From: Ochotona curzoniae
Lineage: Eukaryota > Chordata > Mammalia > Lagomorpha > Ochotonidae
Reading direction: 5' to 3'
Assembly: GCF_017591425.1 (NCBI RefSeq)
Contig: NW_024467121.1
Coordinates: 22,456,707 to 22,520,706, forward strand
DNA length: 64,000 nucleotides
Shown here: positions 46,190-58,207 of the stretch, piece after piece
Layout of the letters: the number at the start of each line of letters is the position of its first letter
Position numbering within the stretch: position 1 is the stretch's first letter
Notes under the pieces: model-generated
Told to the model about the DNA's origin: nothing
The model's input: only the letters and a program-made list of their open reading frames with translations
Databases searched by the model: none
Position numbers and translations under genes: made by a program

Positions 46190-46999
46190 AGGGAGCTGAG
46201 TGCATCAGAGAACAAGGAATCTTCTCACAAGCCAGCTCACAGGAGCTCTGCCCGGACCAGCCTGCTTCCCATCCCAGCTGTCATGCTCACCAGTAGAAGC
46301 AATGACCCAGCAAGGGAAGCCCCAACATTCCCCTCCCAGGCTCGCTTCGCTGTGTGACAGCAGGTGTGTTGGCCCAGTTTTAGATGGCCTGTCTCCAATC
46401 TCAGCATTTGTCAGCTGATGCTATTGCCTAGTTCAGCAGGCTTGTCCACAGTCCCAGCTCTCACTGATGGAAGCAGCAGCCTAGCCCAGCCTGGCTCACC
46501 CTCAGGACTTAAGCGAATTGGCGGATGCTGCAATTCAACTTCAGCCTGACCTGCACCCTGTTCTGGCTCTCACTCGTGCCAGAATGTGCTGTGGACTGGC
46601 CTAGCACAGCCTGCCCCCAGATCTGGCCCATATGTATGCTGACTGGTGCTACAGCCCTGTTTGGCCTGGCCTGACCCCAGCTATTGCTGTTGTGGTCATG
46701 AGCAGAAGCTGCAACCTAGCAGGAGAGTGTTCCAAGTTTCCCTACCAGGCCTGCTCCCAGCCCTGAATCTTACGAGTGCTGGCATGTGCTGAGGTCCAGC
46801 CTAACATGGCCAGCCCTCAATCTTGGCATTCACTGACAAGTACTACAGCCTAGCCTGACTGGTCCACACCCATTCTGGCTCTTGCCGGTGGGTGCTACAG
46901 CCTGGCCCAGCCTGGCCCAGCCCCAGACTCAGACAACACAAATGCTGACAACTGCTGCAACCTTGCTGGCTTAGCCCAACCCCAGACCCTGCTCTTTTA

Positions 47000-47035
<36 letters not shown>

Positions 47036-48565
47036 TCATCTCTGCCTCTTTCTTCTTCTTTTTTTTAAATGATGTTTATATAGTTGAGAAAGATGAAGAT
47101 GTATGCCTATGTGGCCCCCATGCTACTAGACATCCTCTGCACACCTCAATGAGTTGTCATGTCTCCCATGTGCATCTGGGGTGTCGTCTGCTGCACCAGC
47201 TTCAGCAACCGAGGAGGCCCAGTTCTAACATATGCACTCCATGTTCAGACCACAGGTCCTGTGACTGTTCCTGTGGTCAGAGTTTTAGGTCCAGTGGCTC
47301 AGTTAGGGGGCTCCCCCTAAGAAACCTCACCAGAGGTGACCCCACACCTGACTCCTATGTGTACCAGCCAGTGCAGGGTCCAGTTCAGTCTGTCACCTGC
47401 ATCAGCCTACACACTCACTGGTAGTTGCAGTCACCTAGTCAGTTCTGTCTCCAGCCCCATCTCATATGCAAACCAATGGATGCTGTGACTCAGCCCTGCC
47501 CTGCCCACCACACACTCAACCCTCACACATACCAGAGGCAATTGCAGGCTAGCTAGAGAAACTCCCAGTAACTCCCACCAGGCCTGTCTCAGCCTCAGCT
47601 CCTGCACACGCCAGCATGTGCAACAGACAGGTCCAATTTGACCCATATCCGATTCAGCTTTTGTACACATCAATGGGTGCTACAATTAGGTCCACCCCCA
47701 ATCCTTGTTCTCATGCTCACCAGTGGGAGCTGTAGCCCATCAGAACCCCAGTTTTCCTACTAACCCACTCCTAGGCCAGGATCTTGCATCCCCAGGTAGT
47801 TCGCAGTCTAGCCTGACAGGACTTGCTCTCATTCCTGGCACTTGCCAACAGATGCTGTGGCAAAGCCTGACCAGCCTACACTTACTCTGGCTCATACATG
47901 CACCAGTGGATACAGTCACTTAGCCCAGACAGCCCCCCCCCCCCACCTAATTCAGTTCACATGTAGGCCAAAAGCAGCCCCAGCTCTTGTATTCTCCACT
48001 GGGAGCTACAGTTTAGCAGGAACGTTCCCCAGTTCTCCCCACAGCCTGCCCTCATCCCTGGATCTCCTGAACACTGACGAGTGCCATGGCCCTGTTTTGC
48101 ATGGTCTGCCCTCAGTCCCAGCTTTTGCATGTGCCAGTGGATACCGCAGCCTGACTGAGCCCAGCCTCTTCTCAGCCCCAGCTCCCACAAGTGTCAAGTG
48201 AATTCCTGTCAGACGAGATCTACAATCCAGCTTGGCTCAACATATCACTACCCCAACCTCTGGCACAAACCAGCAGGCCTAGAGTCCCAAAGAGGAGAGC
48301 CCACAAGTCCCCTATGGAATCTGCCCTCAGATCCAATTCTCTGATGTTCCAATGGGAACTACCCACCAGACACTTTCTGGGTAGGTACTGCAGCCTAGCC
48401 CAGCCAGGCATGCCCGCCAGCCCCATCTTTTGCATGTACCAGTGGGCAGCTAAGCAGTAGACTTAGTCCAGTCCAGGTCTCCCACATGGGTAGCACCTTG
48501 GCCTGACCTAGACGTGCCCTCTGGTTTTCCCCTAATCATCCCTTCCTAGCTCACTCGCTTGCCTC
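46190..48565 (-). repeat. GC-rich degenerate tandem array 2 (inverted relative to array 1)
   Basis: Units of roughly 55-85 bases of the form ctggctcttgcatgtgccagtgggtgctacagcc, then tagcccagcctgccccag, recur across 2.3 kb. Some contain an optional 'agcaggagagttccccaagtt...ctaccaggcctgc' block. This is the reverse complement of the array-1 unit, with an exact 15-base match (46740-46754 versus 1121-1135). An A-run at 46998-47036 and ~100 bases of other sequence split it. Proline/alanine/serine-rich frames here are repeat artefacts. Confidence 0.75.
46998..47036 (+). repeat. poly-A / (AAAAG)n inside array 2
   Basis: 18 A's followed by three AAAAG-type units; may be the tail of a retro-inserted piece or an expanded A-tract. 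Confidence 0.85.
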
Positions 48566-48944
48566 TGCATGCAGTAGGCCAATCCATGGAAGCCCCCAGA
48601 GGTCATTTCTCCCTGTTAAACACGCCCTCAGCTGCTCCCACTCCAACATGTCCCATGACCCTGTCTCTGGGAAACATGCAGCCTCTCTTCCCAGTGGCCA
48701 GGATGGCACATCCCAAGCTGTTGTTCCTTGACAACGATGACAATGATAAAGAAGAAGAGAATAGAACAGGCTACTATGCTGGCACACTGGTATGGTTAAC
48801 ACAAATTTGACATTAACCAGACTTAGAATGCCTGCAAACTATTGGCTACTTTTTTTTCCAGTAGTTTAACGCTTGCCTAGGTACAAGGCAACCTAGGCAG
48901 TTGCCTACGGCTTGGGATATAGTACCACATTTAAAAAAAAAATC
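48566..48944. other. intronic DNA flanking array 2
   Basis: No tandem unit, SINE or exon. If array 2 belongs to a minus-oriented element, its upstream part would lie here. Confidence 0.3.
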
Positions 48945-49012
48945 AGGGCCCAACCTGGTTATTATAATTTGGGGAGTGAACTAGTGCATATGAAAATCTC
49001 TTGTCCTCTGGT
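48945..49012 (+). repeat. old CSINE 3' fragment
   Basis: 'cctggttattataatttggggagtgaactagtgcatatgaaaatctcttg' nearly repeats the end of the old CSINE at 49893-50150. Confidence 0.65.
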
Positions 49013-49328
49013 TGCCTTAAGTCCTCAGCCTTGCACACTTACCAGGATCCCATATGAGCACAGCTCTAATTCTGGCAGCCCCACTTCCCATCCGGCTCCC
49101 TGCTTGTGGCCTGGGAAAGCAGTCAAGGACAGCCCAAAGCCTTAGGACCCTGCACCTGCATGGGTGACCCGGAGCAGGCTCTGGGCTCCTGGCTTCAGAT
49201 CAGCTCAAACTCCGGGTGTTGCAGCCACTTGGGGAGTGAATCATCGGATGGAAGATCTTCCTCTCTCTGTGTCTCCTCCTCTATGTATATCTGACTTTCC
49301 AATAAAAATAAATAAATCTTTTAAAAAT
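49013..49328 (+). repeat. CSINE, plus, 5'-truncated
   Basis: Starts within the head ('ttaagtcctcagccttgcacac') abutting the older fragment; ends 'ccaataaaaataaataaatctttt'. Confidence 0.9.
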
Positions 49329-49892
49329 GAGGCTACACAGGAAAGCAGAAGGGCCAAGGGCACACATGCATCTAACTTTAGTCTATCTCAAATCCCATAA
49401 AATTGCAGCAACATATTTCTTTTTTAAAACAGTAATAAATTTGTTAGAAAAGCAGAATAGGGAGGTATATAGCAGGAGTAAAAGTATGGAAGCCTGAAAG
49501 CAGATGCACAAGTAGCAATGACTGTGTAAACACAGAAAACTGGACCCAACCCAGTAGTGAGTAAGGAATCCTCAAAGTTATTGGCTACTTCTGGAACACG
49601 CAAGGTGAACAGCATGTGCTACCATGAGGAACACTAAGATGAAACCTGTCACAAAGTAAAGCTGCCTTAAATCCCTTCCCAGTTTCCCCAGCAGGTGACT
49701 GTCTCTTGCCACCACAGCAGGAGATTCATCCTGTGGAGAGTGTAGAACAGAAGGTATTAGAACTGGTAGCTCGTTACTGTTTCAGAAAGCTGCAAGACTC
49801 CATTCTAGCACATTAAGCTGGGAAAAAGAAAATTCTCAAACACTCTTGCCTGGATTCCTTCATCATCCAACTGTGAAGGTCAAAATAGACAA
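49329..49892. other. EFCAB2 intronic DNA, nothing recognised
   Basis: No diagnostic repeat phrase or exon. Confidence 0.35.
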
Positions 49893-50150
49893 GTTTAGGC
49901 AGTGGTATGGTTAAACCATCACTTGCAACACTTATCCTGGCCAATCCACTTCTAATTTAGCTTCCTAAGGAACCTGGAAAGACAGCAGATGATGGGCCAA
50001 GTATTTGGGCCCTTCCACCATATGAGAGACCATGATGGAGTTCCTGGCTTCTGACTTCAACCTGGTTGTTGTAATTTGGGGACTGAACTAGTGCATAGGA
50101 AAATCTCTTGTACTCTGCATTTCAAATAATCTTTAAAAATAAAATAACAG
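49893..50150 (+). repeat. old CSINE, plus
   Basis: 'ggcagtggtatggttaaaccatc', 'gatgatgggccaagtatttgggccc', 'tttggggactgaactagtgc', tail 'tttcaaataatcttt'. Confidence 0.8.
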
Positions 50151-50359
50151 ACAAGCTCCATGCATGTATTTGTTAGGATCTGATAGCTAAGATCCAGCAG
50201 ACATATGAGCAAAACAACTAAATCAAATGCAAAAGTAAACACACATGTCACCTTGGAAAAAACAGAGATTATGTAAAAAATGGAAAACTTTAAAGTAACT
50301 GTCACTGATCATCTTCAGGAAAACAAGGGAAGGGGGCATCCACTGAGATGTCTTCATCC

Positions 50360-50592
50360 CCTATCAGGTATCTGTGCCAAGTCCCAGTTCCATTGCTAGT
50401 ATGGCTAACATGCACTGTGGGAAACAGCAGGTGAGGGCTCGAGCATAGGGATCCCAGACATCTGTGTGGGAAACCAGGTGGCGTTCTGAGATCCTGACTG
50501 CTGTGGGCATTTGGGTAGTAAACCAGGAGCCAGATCTCTCTCATTCTGCTTTCTCTGTGCCTCTTACCTTCATAATTAGTAAAAATAAAAAA
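50360..50592 (+). repeat. old CSINE, 5'-truncated, plus
   Basis: 'gaaacagcaggtgagggctcgagcatagggatcccagacatctgtgtggg' to 'aattagtaaaaataaaaaag'. Confidence 0.65.
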
Positions 50593-50597
50593 GAATG

Positions 50598-50738
50598 GAA
50601 CAAGCCAGCACCATGGTATATCGGCTAGGTCTCCACCTGCTCCACTATGGTCCTGTGGACAAGCCAATGTAAGATCTGCCCCTGTCTGTAGCTCTGCCTT
50701 TTAACTAGAACAAATAGTAAAAAAAAAAAAAAAAAAAT
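50598..50738 (+). repeat. old CSINE with internal deletion, plus
   Basis: Head 'acaagccagcaccatggtatatcggctaggtctccacctgc' joins directly to a shortened 3' part and a 19-A tail. Confidence 0.6.
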
Positions 50739-51445
50739 CAAATACAAAAAACAAGCTATAAGAAATTAAAAACGCAACAGAATGAGAATCTCAATTAAGA
50801 GTGGAAAAGAAAATTCAAGAAATTTAGAAGCGAGCAGAACAAAAAGATAAAAATGGAAAATACAACAGTGAAAATTAATAAAATTAGTCCAGAGTCATAA
50901 AAACAAATATTAGAAGTCCCACAAGCAAGAACAACAGAAAAGCAGCAGGCAGTTAGAAATTGTCAATGAGATGACTAAAGAAGATTCCCTAAAACCAAAG
51001 TTACCAGTTTGAAAAGAGCCACCTATTAACATATGAAATGACAACAGATCTGTATCAAGGTAAATAATTGAGAAATTTCAAGCATTCAAGAAAAAACTGT
51101 CTGGGATTCTAGCAAGGAGAATTGTTCAAAAATTGCACACAAAGGACTAACAATAGACTTTGAACTACTCAGTAACAGCACCAGAAGCCTTCAGACAGGA
51201 AAAACACCTTTCAAACTCCTAATAAAGATCTTAAATGTAGAATTCGATTCCCAACTGCCCAAACACTAGCACAGGTGTTTCAAATATACAAAGTCTCAAA
51301 GATTATCTTCAAAACATTTTCTTAAGAAGGTATCAAAGAATGTACCAAAATGCTAGAGGACCTAGAAAGAGGAAAACTTGAGATACCAAAAAATCCAACC
51401 CAGAAGACGAAAAACAATCAATACCAGAAGTATCAGCATTGCCAG
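50739..51445 (+). mobile_element. L1M/HAL1-like LINE fragment, plus
   Basis: A-rich decayed coding strand: 'ccagaagccttcagacagg', 'gtctcaaagattatcttcaaaacattttcttaagaaggtatcaaagaatgtaccaaaatgctagagg' follows the old-L1 order (gtctcaaaaaatttacc…ttcctcaggaagctactggaggatgtgctcc). Stops throughout. Confidence 0.6.
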
Positions 51446-52321
51446 AACATTAGCTGTGCAGATGCCGATCTTTCTATAGTGAAGTTGTTTAAGAAACACA
51501 CATATGGAGGATTACCATTAGCACAATCTCCCTGCCAAGAAGGGAAGTGAGGAGTAAGAACCCACTTCTTGTCTATCAATGACAGATCTTCACCATGTGC
51601 TGTGTAAAGCTTTGGCTCATTCTTCCATGCCTCATTCTTTGGACTAATGAGGACTTTTTCATTACTAAATTTTCTGTCTTGCTCTAACCCTGAAAGCACC
51701 AGGCAGCTCATAATGAACCTAAAATAAAAACACAGACAATCTTTTTCTCCTTTCTGGGGGACATTCAACACCTGCTTTATATTTCACCTCTTTCAGATGA
51801 AGCTACTGGAGCTATGAAAACATGCTCTTAACTCTCCAACTGCAGAAAACAGCTGAATGGTGGCCCTCTGTGATGTCTGAGCCAAGTTCACATGTCCCAT
51901 GGGCTGCCACAGGCAGTAGCCAAGCACTGCAGAGCTAACAAGGAACCAGCCTGCAGAGAGAACATAGCTCTGAATCCCCAAGTTTGGATTAGCCTTTTTT
52001 CTAGACCTGCTGTCAGAAATCTAGGGCTCATCCTACCTGACCCTCACTCCTTCCATCTCTCCTTCTCAAGGCCCAGGCCTACACTGCATTCTGATGCCGT
52101 GCCCAGCTTATGTACTATGTCTCTTGGACACTCTAAGCTTCCTGTTGGCTTCTTAGCATATCCAATCTAACCCGTGCGGCACCAGGGTATGCTAAGAACT
52201 CAGGCATGTTTGAGGAGACTGATACACTTACCTAGACTGAACATTACACAGTATCAAAACATTACATGGTACCCCATAAATATGTACAGTTGTTATGTAT
52301 CAGTTTAAAAATTGATGTACA
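51446..52321. other. EFCAB2 intronic DNA, nothing recognised
   Basis: No SINE or LINE phrase and no splice-flanked exon. Confidence 0.35.
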
Positions 52322-52640
52322 GGGCCCAGCACAGTAGTTTAGTTGCTAAAGTGCTTGCCTTGTACACATGGGGATCCCATATGGACCCCAGTTTATGTCC
52401 TGGAGGCCCTGCTTCCCATCCAGCTTCCTGCTTGTGGCCTGGGAAAGCAGTCAAGGATGGCCCAAAGCCTTGCAACCCTCCACCCACGTGGGAGACCTGG
52501 AAGAGGCTCCTGGCTTCTGGCTTCGGGTTGGCTCAGCTCTGGCCATGGCAGCCGCTTCGGGAGTGAATCATTTGATGGAAGATCTTCCTCTCTGTTATTT
52601 GCCTTTCCAATAAAAATAAATAAATCTTTTTTTAAAAAAA
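52322..52640 (+). repeat. CSINE, plus
   Basis: 'gggcccagcacagtagtttagttgctaaag' to 'ccaataaaaataaataaatcttttttt'; the short flanking repeat tgatgta suggests its TSD. Confidence 0.93.
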
Positions 52641-52650
52641 ACTGATGTAT

Positions 52651-52670
52651 ACACACACACACACACACAC
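52651..52670. repeat. (CA)n microsatellite
   Basis: 10 CA units between the CSINE tail and a distinct unique block. Confidence 0.95.
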
Positions 52671-54200
52671 GCGGAGCAGCAAGATGGAGTTCTGGGGAAG
52701 ACACATTCATTGCTGGGAGGGCAAATGGATGATGACCTCAGTGCTATTTAGGACACAGTACCTATACCAGTCCCCTGCAGAGGACTTTCCCTGACAAGTC
52801 CTGGGAAAATTCGAGAACTGCTGCTGCGGGTACCATGAGCCAAGCATCTGAAAAATAAGAGGGCACAATGCCTACAAAGCAGCAAAGCTGGCCCTAGGTA
52901 CTGCTGCTGCCCTTCAGGAGAACAATGAGTCAGTGAAAGCCATTGTCAAGCAGTTACAGACCAGATAGGAAAGCGGGAAGGCCTCTTTGGGAGCTGACAA
53001 AGAAGCCCTTATCTCCTGCAGGGAAAGAACAGACAGTTGGGCAGTTAAACGTAGGGTGGTAAACTCCTACAAAGGAGGAGATAACAAATGTTGTAGCCTT
53101 TGCAGAGCATGGGAGACCTTTGTTGCTTATCCTTCTTCATTTATTTTACCCTTAGCTCACAGGCTGCACAAAACAGGCTGTGGGGAGGATTTGGCTATTG
53201 TGAGTCATAATTTGACATGCTTAACACTGCAAATAAGGCAGAAGACATCCAGAGATGTTTAAATTCCCTACCAAGATGGGTAAAGATTTTTCCTTATTGC
53301 AAAACCTGACACATTGAAATACAGGATGGAGAGATCAATGTAGGGCCCTGAGGGTGTCGGCTGGGTAGACCAGGACACCCTGGCATGCCCTCACATTTCC
53401 CCAGCAGGAGGCAGTCCTACTCTGTGCTGGGCCACCTCCTCTCCTAGCAGGTAGACTGCAAGGTTGGGGATTAAGACCCAGCACAACCTGGCTGGGAAGT
53501 GCTAGCTCTGCTATGGGAGGGAAGAGATGACACTGAGATAGCAAAGCACACACTGGAAAGAGTTTGGGGAGTACTACTGCCACTGGAACAGTGTTTGACC
53601 AAGAACAAAAGACTGGCCAAGTGGAAATTCACTGACTTTGGGCACTGTCACAGGATCTAACACCCTGGCAAGGACTCCAGGAGATGGGGCAAACCTCCCG
53701 CAAGGAGGTGGCTCTTGGGGATCTGCAACAAATGATTATCAAAGGCTGAAGTAGAAAGGCTGAGCAGATGGAAGTGGGCAGCTGGAATGGATACATTAAG
53801 ACTCTCTGGAGATTATTCGAGGGGAGGGCTCCTACCACAAACCACTCCCCATGGATACAAGAAACGTTGTGGGCAGAGGTACTAGCACCACTGAGCCCTA
53901 AGATGGCCTCTTTTGCTGGCCAGGGCTGTAAAAACACGCAACCACACACCTGGCTTGTTCATATCTAATGGAATGACTTGCCAGCCAACTGTTTCCACCC
54001 ATAACAAGTCAGAATTAGCTGTTTAGTCGCAAAGCTAAAAGGCCTCAGATAACGACCAGTGAGAGAGAAGCGGGAGTAAGGGGTAGCTGTACAGATGGTT
54101 AACAGAGTATAGTATATTTAACAGCACAACAGTTAGCCAGGCAAAAAGCATATCATCCGCCATCTACAGCTCAAATGGCAGCAAAGGGAAGCAGGAGGCT
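52671..54200. other. unidentified block beginning 'gcggagcagcaagatggag'
   Basis: A distinctly non-AT-rich 1.5-kb segment opens with a phrase reminiscent of retroelement 5' ends. Short frames with 'aacaatgagtcagtgaaagcc' near 52920 suggest decayed coding, but stops occur in every frame and I recognise no family. It could be an old endogenous retro-element or a long pseudogene. Confidence 0.25.
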
Positions 54201-55829
54201 GGGGGTGGTGACCCTTCCCCAAAGCAGAACCCTTGCTTAGTTCCTATGCCTGAGTCAATCATCTTACCAGCTTAGGCCTTATTCTTAGAATATCTTTTAG
54301 CACTCCTTTGTAATTAGGTTCAGGTCTCCATAATTTCACATAGGTTTGGACTGCAAGGATGTAGACTGCCCAATATCCTTTCCATTTTCACTAACATGCC
54401 TTCTCTCCTAGCTCTAACACAGTGAAGATGCAGGTGGCTGGCTAGAACTTAACACTGAAGGAAGATTCTTTGGTAACACTTCTCACAGCTGCCAGTTTTT
54501 GTGATACTGCAAACAGGCAGAAATGACTTGGAGCTAGTTATTGTCACAGAATATTAATAGGATGAGTTGGTGTTGAGTTTTTTAAAATATTCTGCTGCAT
54601 GAAAAATATATTTCAAATTCACCTTCAGAAAGCAAATGGCAGAAAGTTATGTAGATTACAGTGAAATGTATATATCCACTAAAATTCAACTACTACATGT
54701 CAACTAGAGAATTATAAAGCATTCATTAAAGCCTGTTTAAACGGTCTGCTCAACAGAACTTGCTACAAGGGATTAGCACTATGACAGTTAAGTCTAAATG
54801 TTTACACTCAGTAGAGTTGTGATTTCCTAACTGTATTTGATAAATACTAATATGAATGCTTCCCCTCACTCCCCATTTACCTAGGAAAGTCACACAAGGA
54901 TATCACACTCAGTTGCTTAAGCATACCACTAGAATTGCACTAGAATCCATTGCGTTACTATACAACGATACAAAAGCATGCACACAGCTTAGCTCAGTAA
55001 GCCTCCCACACAGTAAGATGTGTTCTAAACATCTGTCATTTGCACAGGTCGTGTCATTTTACCTAAGGACAGGACAACGACAAAATGAAACTTTGAGACC
55101 CAGTAATCCACTCTGGCTAAGTGCCCAAACCAGTGGAGAAATTTTGGTAGGGTTACCTACAGAGCAAGCATAAACATGGACTGAGTCCCCACCAAGAAAT
55201 ACTGACACCTCGCAGTTACCAAGTTTAACCTTGGTGACAACACTGTGGTACCACGACATTCCTGTTGCACAAGGGCAGCAGGCTGTGAAGGATGAGGCGG
55301 CTCACCTACGACCACGGAGCCCCATGTGGAGCCATGGGCTCTGCCCAGCTCTCTGCACACGAGGTGTGAACTTGCTGCCACGTCATCACAGAGAGCAGTG
55401 AGGATTTGGTGCATTTCTGTCAAAGGCCTGCCAGTAAAGACTTGAACTTCTGCAAGCCATACATCTTTGGCCCAGCTCCTGACCTCTGTCCTGGTGGTGA
55501 GGAAAGAGCCACAAATTATGTAAAAATATATAAGACTGTGGCGGGGTTACAGTGACATTTTAGTTACAAATGCAGGGGGTGGGCCAGATCTGGCCAAAGG
55601 CCGTGGTTTTCTGACCCCAAATTCAGATGAAAACCATCCACCAGGGACCTACACCCACAGCTCCTTTCCTAACTCCCACAGGCCTTTCTCATGCTGCTCC
55701 ACTTACTCCACTTCAGGCAACAACCGTATTTCCTTGGGAATCATCTTTCAATTCCTACTTCTTCCACAGTGCTAGTCTACCTCTTTCTAACACCAATTCC
55801 AGTTTGTGGATAAACATTTTAAGGGTAAT
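54201..55829. other. EFCAB2 intronic DNA, nothing recognised
   Basis: AT-rich in 54500-54850. No repeat phrase I can name. Confidence 0.35.
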
Positions 55830-56485
55830 TTATTAAATACTTATTTGCTTATTTGAAAGGCAGAGTGAGAGAGTGTGTGTCTTCCATTTGCTGGTTCACT
55901 TCCCAGATGACTATAATGGACAGAGCTGGGCCAGGCCAAAGTCAGGAGCTAGCAACTCCATCCAGGTCTCCCACATGGGTGCAGAAATCCTAAGACTTGG
56001 GCCATCTTCCACTCCTTTCCCAGGTGCACTAGCAGGATGTTGATCAGAAGTGGAGCAGCCCGGGACCCAGAGCAACAGTGTAGTGGTTCAAGTCCTCGCC
56101 TTGAACAAGCCAGGATCCCATATGGGTGCCAGTTCTAATCCCAGCAGCCCCACTTCTCATCCAGCTCCCTGCCTGTGGCCTGGGAAAGCAGTCGCAGACA
56201 GCCCAAAGCTTTAGGACCCTGTACCCGTGTGGGAGACCTGGAAGAAGCTCCTGGCTCCTGGATTCGGATTGGCTCAGCTCTAGCCATTGCTGCCGCTTGG
56301 GGAGTGAACCATCAGATGGAATATCTTCCTCTCTGTCTCTCCTGCTTTCTGTACTGTATATCTGCCTTTCTAATAAAAAATAAATAAATCTTTAAAAAAA
56401 AAAAAAGAAGTGGACCAGCTGAGACTTGAACGAGCAACCACATGGGATGTAGCCATTGTTGCCAGCCACGCCACAACAACTGCCT
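55830..56485 (-). repeat. old CSINE (outer copy), minus, split by a young CSINE
   Basis: Left part 55830-56059 ('atttgaaaggcagagtgagagag' to 'agaagtggagcagc') resumes at 56420 ('tgagacttgaacgagcaaccacatgggatg') and ends in the inverted head. Confidence 0.9.
56060..56405 (+). repeat. CSINE (inner copy), plus, with TSD
   Basis: The target duplication is a piece of the outer SINE: agaagtggagcagc (56046-56059) and agaagtggaccagc (56406-56419), one difference. Confidence 0.95.
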
Positions 56486-57164
56486 TGAGCAACAATTTTA
56501 ATGTGCAAACCCTCTCAAGGAAAATAAGCATTTTCTCTTATTCTTAATAAAAACTAACATACTGAATCCCCTACAGATAGAGAACAATACATTCTGAAAA
56601 CTTAGATTTCTTTATCAAATGTTTAAATGCAATGGAAAACTGGTACTGCTTTCTAGTTATCAAAGTGCTAATGCTTGGGCTATGGTTATCCTTCTTTCTA
56701 ATTCAAAACATGTCACAAGTCTTCTTAAACATTACTTATCTCTGAAGCAAACTGGGACATGACTCATCCAAAGCCGCATTTTCTTTTGTCTAACACTGTG
56801 CTAGGGACAGGGACTAGGAGACAAACCCTTCCTTCCTTGCCTTCCTCACTAATCCTCCTTGCTAAGCCCTAACTTCCTCCAAAAGCCCCATGACTAGATA
56901 AGCAGTCTGCAGAAGGTGGTTCTGCTGGTGGCCCAGGCAACTCTTCCCATGAAGGCCACTGCTTCGTGAAGCTGAAACTGCACTTGAAATCAGATCCAAG
57001 ACCTTTGGAAAGGAAAGCCAAGCAGAGTAAGAAGCTCTCGGGCTTTGGGCTGCTCATTCACTGTTTCCTCTCTCCAGCAAATTTACTATATTATTTTTTA
57101 AAATTACAGGAGGATTTTGTTTGGATTAGACTACTGCATCAGGCCCCATCACACCAGACCTTTT
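56486..57164. other. EFCAB2 intronic DNA, nothing recognised
   Basis: No recognised repeat or exon. Confidence 0.35.
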
Positions 57165-57183
57165 AAAAATCAAGATAGATTTA

Positions 57184-57508
57184 GGGCCCGGTGGCGTGGC
57201 CTAGCGCCTAAGGTCCTTGCCTTGAACACTCTGGATCCCATATGGGTGCCGGTTCTAATCCCAGCAGCCTCGCTTACCATCCAGCTCTCTGCTTGTGGCC
57301 TGGGAAAGCAGCTGAGGATGGTCCAATGCTTTGGGATCCTGCACCTGTGTGGGAGACCTAGAGGAAATTTCTGGCTCCTAGCTCCAATCGGCACAGCGCC
57401 AGCCGTTGTGGTCACTTGGAGAATGTATCATCGGATGGAAGATCTTCCTCTCTGTCTCTCCTCCTCTCTGTATATCTGACTTTGTAATAAAAATAAATGA
57501 ATCTTAAA
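57184..57508 (+). repeat. young CSINE with 19-bp TSD, plus
   Basis: Perfect direct repeat aaaaatcaagatagattta at 57165-57183 and 57509-57527; complete element. Confidence 0.96.
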
Positions 57509-57599
57509 AAAAATCAAGATAGATTTAAAAATCACACAAAAAAATTCCACACATCACCCATCTAGGCTGTTTCCTGACCTGCCCAAATATCAAGAATGA

Positions 57600-58030
57600 A
57601 ATAACCACCAATGTCCTTCATCAGGCATGACACTGAAATTTCCCCACTCGGTTGCCGGCTGCCTGTACCTTCAACAGAAAACAATGCTGAAACAACCAAT
57701 CTGCTCTCGGGTCCTATCTCTGCTCCCTTCAGCCCTTCTCTGTCTATAAAACCAGCCTCTCCTGCTCAGCTCATGGGCTCTTTCTCCGCTCACTCCACAG
57801 AATGCAGTGCTGCCCGATTCCAGGACTGCAGAACGAAGCCAATCAACATCTCGAAGCTCTCTGAGATCCTGTTTCCTGACAACATCACTAACTGGTATTA
57901 TGCATTCCTTCCCTCTGCTTACCACTCGCACTGAAACCCTTTGGCTAATCGATTTACTCTCTTCCTGCCATCTGCCAGCAGTTGTTCTGCATCAAGTCAG
58001 TCATGCTAGAAAGAGGGGATAATACCTAAA
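57600..58030 (+). mobile_element. possible retroviral-type LTR remnant
   Basis: 'tctctgtctataaaaccagcctctcctgctcag' (57736-57768) has a TATA box in a pyrimidine-rich setting like an ERV promoter region. 'gaacgaagccaatcaacatctcg' follows where an LTR R region might lie. No TG...CA ends or flanking duplication found. Confidence 0.25.
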
Positions 58031-58207
58031 GGGGACTTCAGGAGTACTGGCTCACAGTCATTTTTTCAGGCTGGTCCTGTTTCAGATTCCGCTGGCTGAC
58101 TGATAGGCACAGCATTTCGCATGTTTTCTTGAGCACCCTGAGTAGTCCAGGGCGTTCTGAGCTGCAGAGGGTCCACTCTAAAAGCTCCCTCCACCCACGC
58201 CACTCAC

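Noticed and set aside
46200..48460. Series of Pro/Ala/Ser-rich frames as a repeat protein
   Set aside because: Units vary in length without keeping frame, with stops in all frames; this is a DNA tandem array.
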